Source: Xenopus tropicalis
Taxonomy: Eukaryota; Chordata; Amphibia; Anura; Pipidae
NCBI RefSeq assembly: GCF_000004195.4
Contig: NC_030678.2
Span: 84,914,904 to 84,978,903 of the forward strand
DNA length: 64,000 nucleotides
Reading direction: 5' to 3'
Shown here: positions 60,141-64,000 of the stretch, in pieces
Layout: every line of letters begins with the position of its first letter
Numbering within the stretch: position 1 is the stretch's first letter
Position numbers and translations under genes: made by a program
The notes under the pieces: generated by a model
Told to the model about the DNA's origin: nothing
The model's database searches: none
The model's input: the letters and a program-made list of their open reading frames with translations, nothing else

Positions 60141-60303
60141 TTTGGGATTGATAAAATAAACACTGGGCAAATATGCACCTGGGCAGTTACCCATGGCAAC
60201 CAATCAGTGGTTAGATTTTTCCAGCTAGCTGCAGGTTGAACACTGAAAGCAATCATCTGATTGGTTACCATTAGTTACTGCCTAATGTTAATAAATGACC
60301 CCT
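60141..60303. mobile_element. Short MITE, relative of 19433-19570
   Basis: AACACTGGGCAAATATGC and CCCATGGCAACCAATCAG near the left, TTAATAAATGACCCC at the right, as in the 19.4-kb copy. Confidence 0.6.
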
Positions 60304-60780
60304 ATTGTGTTTGGCGCATATACCTACTCCATGGTGAGTAGGTAATCTCCCAAGAGAGGCACATATCACTTTCAGTAATTGTATTCACTGTCACACATGG
60401 TGTGTGGTTGTGTGCACTGGAAAATAATCTTACTGGTTTATAATGCACCAGGAATTTTTGTTGTGTGCTTTCCCACAGTTTATGTGACTGTTTTGAAAGG
60501 TGGACTTGTGTGGGTGCGAGTTGCAGTCAAAAAAGTTAATATTTTGGATACAGTGCTGATTGGATTTTTTCTACTATACATGTGCTAACCTTATTCTTTT
60601 TTTTTTTTTGATTTACAAGAGATGTCAATAGATCATCAGAGAAGTCAATTTCCCAGATTGGTTTCTGACCACGCCTTGGTCCTATGCAATACCCTGGCCA
60701 TTCCCCAACAATAAGCAAGAAGACTTATGCAAAATACAGGAAGAGATTCAGGTTCATCAGTGTAAGGTTTACATTTTCTT

Positions 60781-61205
60781 TTAAAGGAACAGTAACACCA
60801 AAAAATGAAAGTGTATAAAAGTAACTAAAATATAATGTGCTGCTACCCTGCACTGGTAAAAGTTGTGTGTTTACTTCAGAAAGTCTACTATAATTTATAT
60901 AAATAAGCTGCTGTGTAGCCATGGGGGCAGCCATTCAAAGGAGAAAAGGCACAGGCACATAGCAGATAACAGATAAAACACTATTGTATTCTACAGAACT
61001 TGTCTGTTATCTGCTATGTAACCTGAGCCTTTTCTCCTTTTTTCCAGCTTGAATGGCTGCCCCCGGGGCTACAGAGCAGCTTATTATATAAATTATAGTA
61101 GTGTTACTGTAGCAAACACACCAGTTTTACCAGTGCAGGGCAACAGTGCATTATATTTTTATTACTTTAAAGCTCTTTCATTTTTTGGTGTTACTGTTCC
61201 TTTAA
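60781..61205. mobile_element. T2-related MITE (AACAGTAACACC family) inside array unit 3
   Basis: Ends TTAAAGGAACAGTAACACC and GGTGTTACTGTTCCTTTAA; TTAA at 60781-60784 and 61202-61205. Central hairpin as in 54871-55299. Array units 2 and 4 have the uninterrupted sequence CTTTTAAGAGAAAG at the same place (near 59623 and 61626), showing the empty site with one TTAA. Confidence 0.92.
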
Positions 61206-61850
61206 GGGAATGTAAGAAAGGAGGTACTACTACAGGTACTACAGTAGGACACAGGTTGCAGAGAAGCCTCTAAGTTCATAGTCATGTGTGGCGTACTATC
61301 CACTTCTCTCTGCCTGTGTTTTTATTGGCAGGCGGAGGAAGCGGATCCACTCTAATCTGCAGCAGCTACGTGTACAATCAAAAAAAGTTATTATTTTGGA
61401 TACAGTGCTGATTGGATTATTTCCACAATACATTGGCTAATTTTATTCCTTTTATTTTACAAGAGATGCCACTAGATCATCAGACACGGCAACTTCCCAG
61501 ATTGGGTTTTCTGACCATGCCTTGGTCCTACGCAGTTACATCCTGGCCATTCCCCAACATTGAACAAGAAGGCTTATGCAAAATACAGGAAGTTTCAACT
61601 TCATCAATGTAAGGTTGACATTTTCTTTTAAGAGAAAGTAAGGAAAGAGGTACTACTGCAGGTACTACAGTAGGTCCCAAGTTGCAGGGAAACGTCTAAG
61701 GCCACAGTCACGCGTGGCATATCATCCACGTACTTGTTTTTTGTGTCTGCATACAAAATGCAGGCCGAGAGAAGCGGACTATACACCAAGTGTGGCTGTG
61801 GCCTTATTGTGGGGGTTTCACTATACTGTGCTGATGCATTGCTTAAGTAA

Positions 61851-63135
61851 CTTTCTCTCAGAAGAGAGCCCTTCAAAAATGGACACCAGTGAATTTGCTA
61901 GGATAACAACTAACTCCGTGTCATCAGTGAGATAATGATCAAATCCTGACATTTCTGATATTTACATGTAGAACATAAATACAGGAGCGAATACAGTGAA
62001 TAATCTTTATTGCTTGATTTGTCTTGCAGAAACTGTTTTACAAACCAGAGAGGGACAGTAGAATTCCTTATTTTTTTTTGTTTATGGCAGAGAAATGCCT
62101 ACTACCCTCAGTTTGCATTCAGCTAATATACCATACTTGTACTTTAACATGTTTCCTGCTCTTTACCTCGTTATTATTCTGACTATTATAAAGATTCTGC
62201 AGCAGTGGCAGTTGTATCAGTCATAACACTAGTAGCATCAGGGGAGCAGTGATAAAATACAAAGGTGATTATGTAAATATCTTAAAAGTGCCCACATCTA
62301 GAAACCTATAGCAACCAATTAGATATTTGATTTTTCTATTATTGTGCGTTTTGTTTGAAACCTCACAAAAAATGCTGGCTGCTGGTTGGTTGCTATGTGT
62401 TATTAGACTAGGCAGGTTATTAGAAAGGGCAATAGGGCACAATACATTTGTTCTTTGAATAAGGCAAGAAAGTCAAAGTACTAGGTTTACTAGGAAGACA
62501 CCTGTGTGTAAGCAACCTTATAGAAAATAAGCATGGTAATCAGTGATACTAGGCTCACCAAAATAGGTTTGTCATTGTCAAGAGTTAATTTGACATTTAC
62601 CAGATAAACATGGGGAATGATGATTATAAGCACCCTGGATTAGGAAGGTGGATAGAGGAATTCAGCTTAATCTGAGTGCACGTGGAGTCAAGGCCATGGG
62701 GAAGCAGTGAATTTGGGCTTATGGAAGTGCAAGTGGAACAGAGATTACTAGCAGGACATTAGGGTCAGAGCTTACTGGGTGTCAATGGTACATTAAGAGC
62801 GGTTACCTACATTTCAGGGTTTGCTATTGGGTGAAGTGATCTGTTGCTTTCCAGGAGATAACAAAATCCACTGGAGAGCCATAAGGGATTGCTGTGCATC
62901 ACTGAAAAAGGCACACAGAAGTTGCACATGCATGGCTCTCCAGTTATTTTCAAGTTATATGCTGTGTGTACTTGGCAAACCCAAACCACTATTGGATCGA
63001 GCATTTAACTGAATGCTATACTTTAGTGGTTTCAAATAGCTGTGTTGGTGTTGCTTTCCAGGAGGTTTTACAAAGAGGACAGTGTTCCGGAAGCACAGAA
63101 CTAGAACACAATCTAAGAAGTTAAGTAGAAAGTTA
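61851..63135. other. No recognised gene; one MITE-like remnant
   Basis: 62300-62405 holds CTATAGCAACCAATTAGAT and GCTGGTTGGTTGCTATG, an inverted pair typical of frog MITEs. The rest is unrecognised. Confidence 0.45.
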
Positions 63136-63298
63136 GGGATATATTTATCATGCTGTGTAAAAAGTGGAGTGAGGCATTACTGGTGATGTTGCCCAGAGCA
63201 ACCGATCAGCAATTAGATTTCAACAGTTAGAAAATCAAAGCAAAGCATCTGATTGGCTGCTATGAGCAACATCACTGGTAATGTTTTACTCCACTTTT
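63136..63298 (-). mobile_element. MITE, family D, copy 2, right end removed
   Basis: GGGATATATTTATCATGCTGTGTAAAAAGTGGAG is intact. The sequence matches the reverse complement of 25509-25695 as far as ACTCCACTTTTC. The expected terminal CATGATAAATATACCC is replaced by the start of a DIRS element. Confidence 0.8.
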
Positions 63299-64000
63299 CT
63301 CTTACAGGTGTCTGTGGGACACAGGGACCATGGGGTATAGCATCTACCAGCAGGAGGCAGGACACTAGAAGAAGACAAACCCCTCCCCCCTACTGCTATA
63401 CCCCCCTTCACTTCTTGCCTTAACCAGTTTTTTTCTAGTGTCCCACCAGGAGACAGGATCATTTCTACTCTCTACATAGTTCAGCCAGACTCAGTCTGGC
63501 ACCAGGGGTTGACCCAGAGGTCTCCAACAGGAGCCCCTCAGCACAGGCTACCCCCTGTGTGGGAAAGAAGATTGCTAGGCTATTCAAGTAAGCCAGCCAT
63601 GCAAACTCTCTGCCTCTGCATACAGAGAGCAGAAGCTGCACAGTAATCTTATGTGCCATTTATGTGTCTTATTAATGTGCCATCTCCTGCCCAGTCTCCC
63701 CTGTCTTTTGCTAAGCTCTGCCCTACCTTGCCTCCTCTCCGGCCAGCATAGTTACTTCCTTCCCACTCTCTACCTCCTTCGGTTCTCCTGCCTTTTCGGA
63801 TGCGTTCCACCTTGCGTCTCTGGCCGATGGCGTCACGTGCTCTCCTTAATATAGTTTGCGCACCTTTTCTCCTTCGTGCCTTTTTCACCGCCTGTCATTC
63901 TGGCTCTACCTTCCTCTGGACTGTGTCTCGTACTCCCGCTCTCCATCTTGAGTACCTCCACTCTCCATCCTGAAGTGCCTCTTCATCCTGACAAGACTTC
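63296..64000 (+). mobile_element. DIRS-like element, 5' end, continues beyond the window
   Basis: It starts TTTCTCTTACAGG then TGTGGGACACAGGGACCATGG, matching the inverted terminus at 54057. The leader follows the same layout as the 54-kb element: CAGGAGGCAGGACACTAGAAG, a C-rich tract, then a GTGTCCC...CAGGA repeat. There is no gag frame before 64000; in the 54-kb element gag starts about 800 bp after the MITE-free leader, so it may begin just outside. Confidence 0.78.

Larger units (their letters stand above)
58900..61850. repeat. Degenerate tandem array, four units
   Basis: A block with TTTACATG...CTAACTTTATTCCTTTTATTTTACA, GATCATCAGAGA, CCACGCCTTGGTCCTATG and CCTGGCCATTCCCCAACA recurs at about 58970-59165, 59385-59600, 60550-60775 and 61400-61615. 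In units 2-4 it is preceded by GATACAGTGCTGATTGGAT and followed by TTTTAAGAGAAAGTA and GGTACTACAGTAGG-like sequence. Units are variously truncated and carry other insertions. No coding content. Confidence 0.8.

Overview
The window is vertebrate nuclear DNA, almost certainly from a clawed frog (Xenopus). The evidence is the repeat content: TTAA-flanked T2/Kolobok-type MITEs starting TTAAAGGAGAAGGAAAG, the TA-flanked CCGTATATACTCGAG family, DIRS-like tyrosine-recombinase retroelements, CR1-like and L1-like LINEs, a Penelope-like retroelement with a GIY-YIG domain, and Tc1 elements. I could not find a single host exon, tRNA or rRNA that I would defend. This is a gene-poor intergenic or intronic interval whose recognisable content is mobile and satellite DNA. 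Species assignment rests on my recognition of these families, not on a search.

Layout. 0-10 kb: MITE remnants, a frameshifted CR1-like LINE on the minus strand (4.65-7.17 kb), an hAT element with a perfect 8-bp target duplication (7.2-7.7 kb), and an L1-like relic carrying a T2-type MITE (7.9-9.7 kb). 10-20 kb: mostly unrecognised AT-rich DNA plus a MITE nested in an hAT (12.55-13.21 kb). 20-24 kb: an old DIRS pseudogene on the minus strand, a snap-back insertion with a 14-bp target duplication, and a small hAT. 26-29 kb: a nearly intact Tc1 element sitting inside about 1.2 kb of (CA/TA)n microsatellite. 29.6-38.3 kb: a CR1 tail, two TA-flanked elements (one with a 196-bp-arm hairpin), and a 2.9-kb composite hAT filled by a 1.9-kb minisatellite. 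38.5-41.8 kb: a Penelope-like element with two head-to-head 1,098-bp arms and an 18-bp target duplication. 42-46 kb: a second Penelope GIY-YIG fragment and a four-unit ~370-bp tandem array. 48-51.6 kb: TTAA elements. 51.8-57.2 kb: a four-level nest (hAT > Tc1 > DIRS > T2-type MITE, with a second TA element in the Tc1). 58.9-61.8 kb: a degenerate tandem array in which one unit carries a MITE and the others keep the empty site. 63.3 kb to the end: the start of another DIRS element.

No gene network can be described. The informative biology is the relative age and mechanism of insertions, because several elements have intact target duplications or an internal empty-site control.
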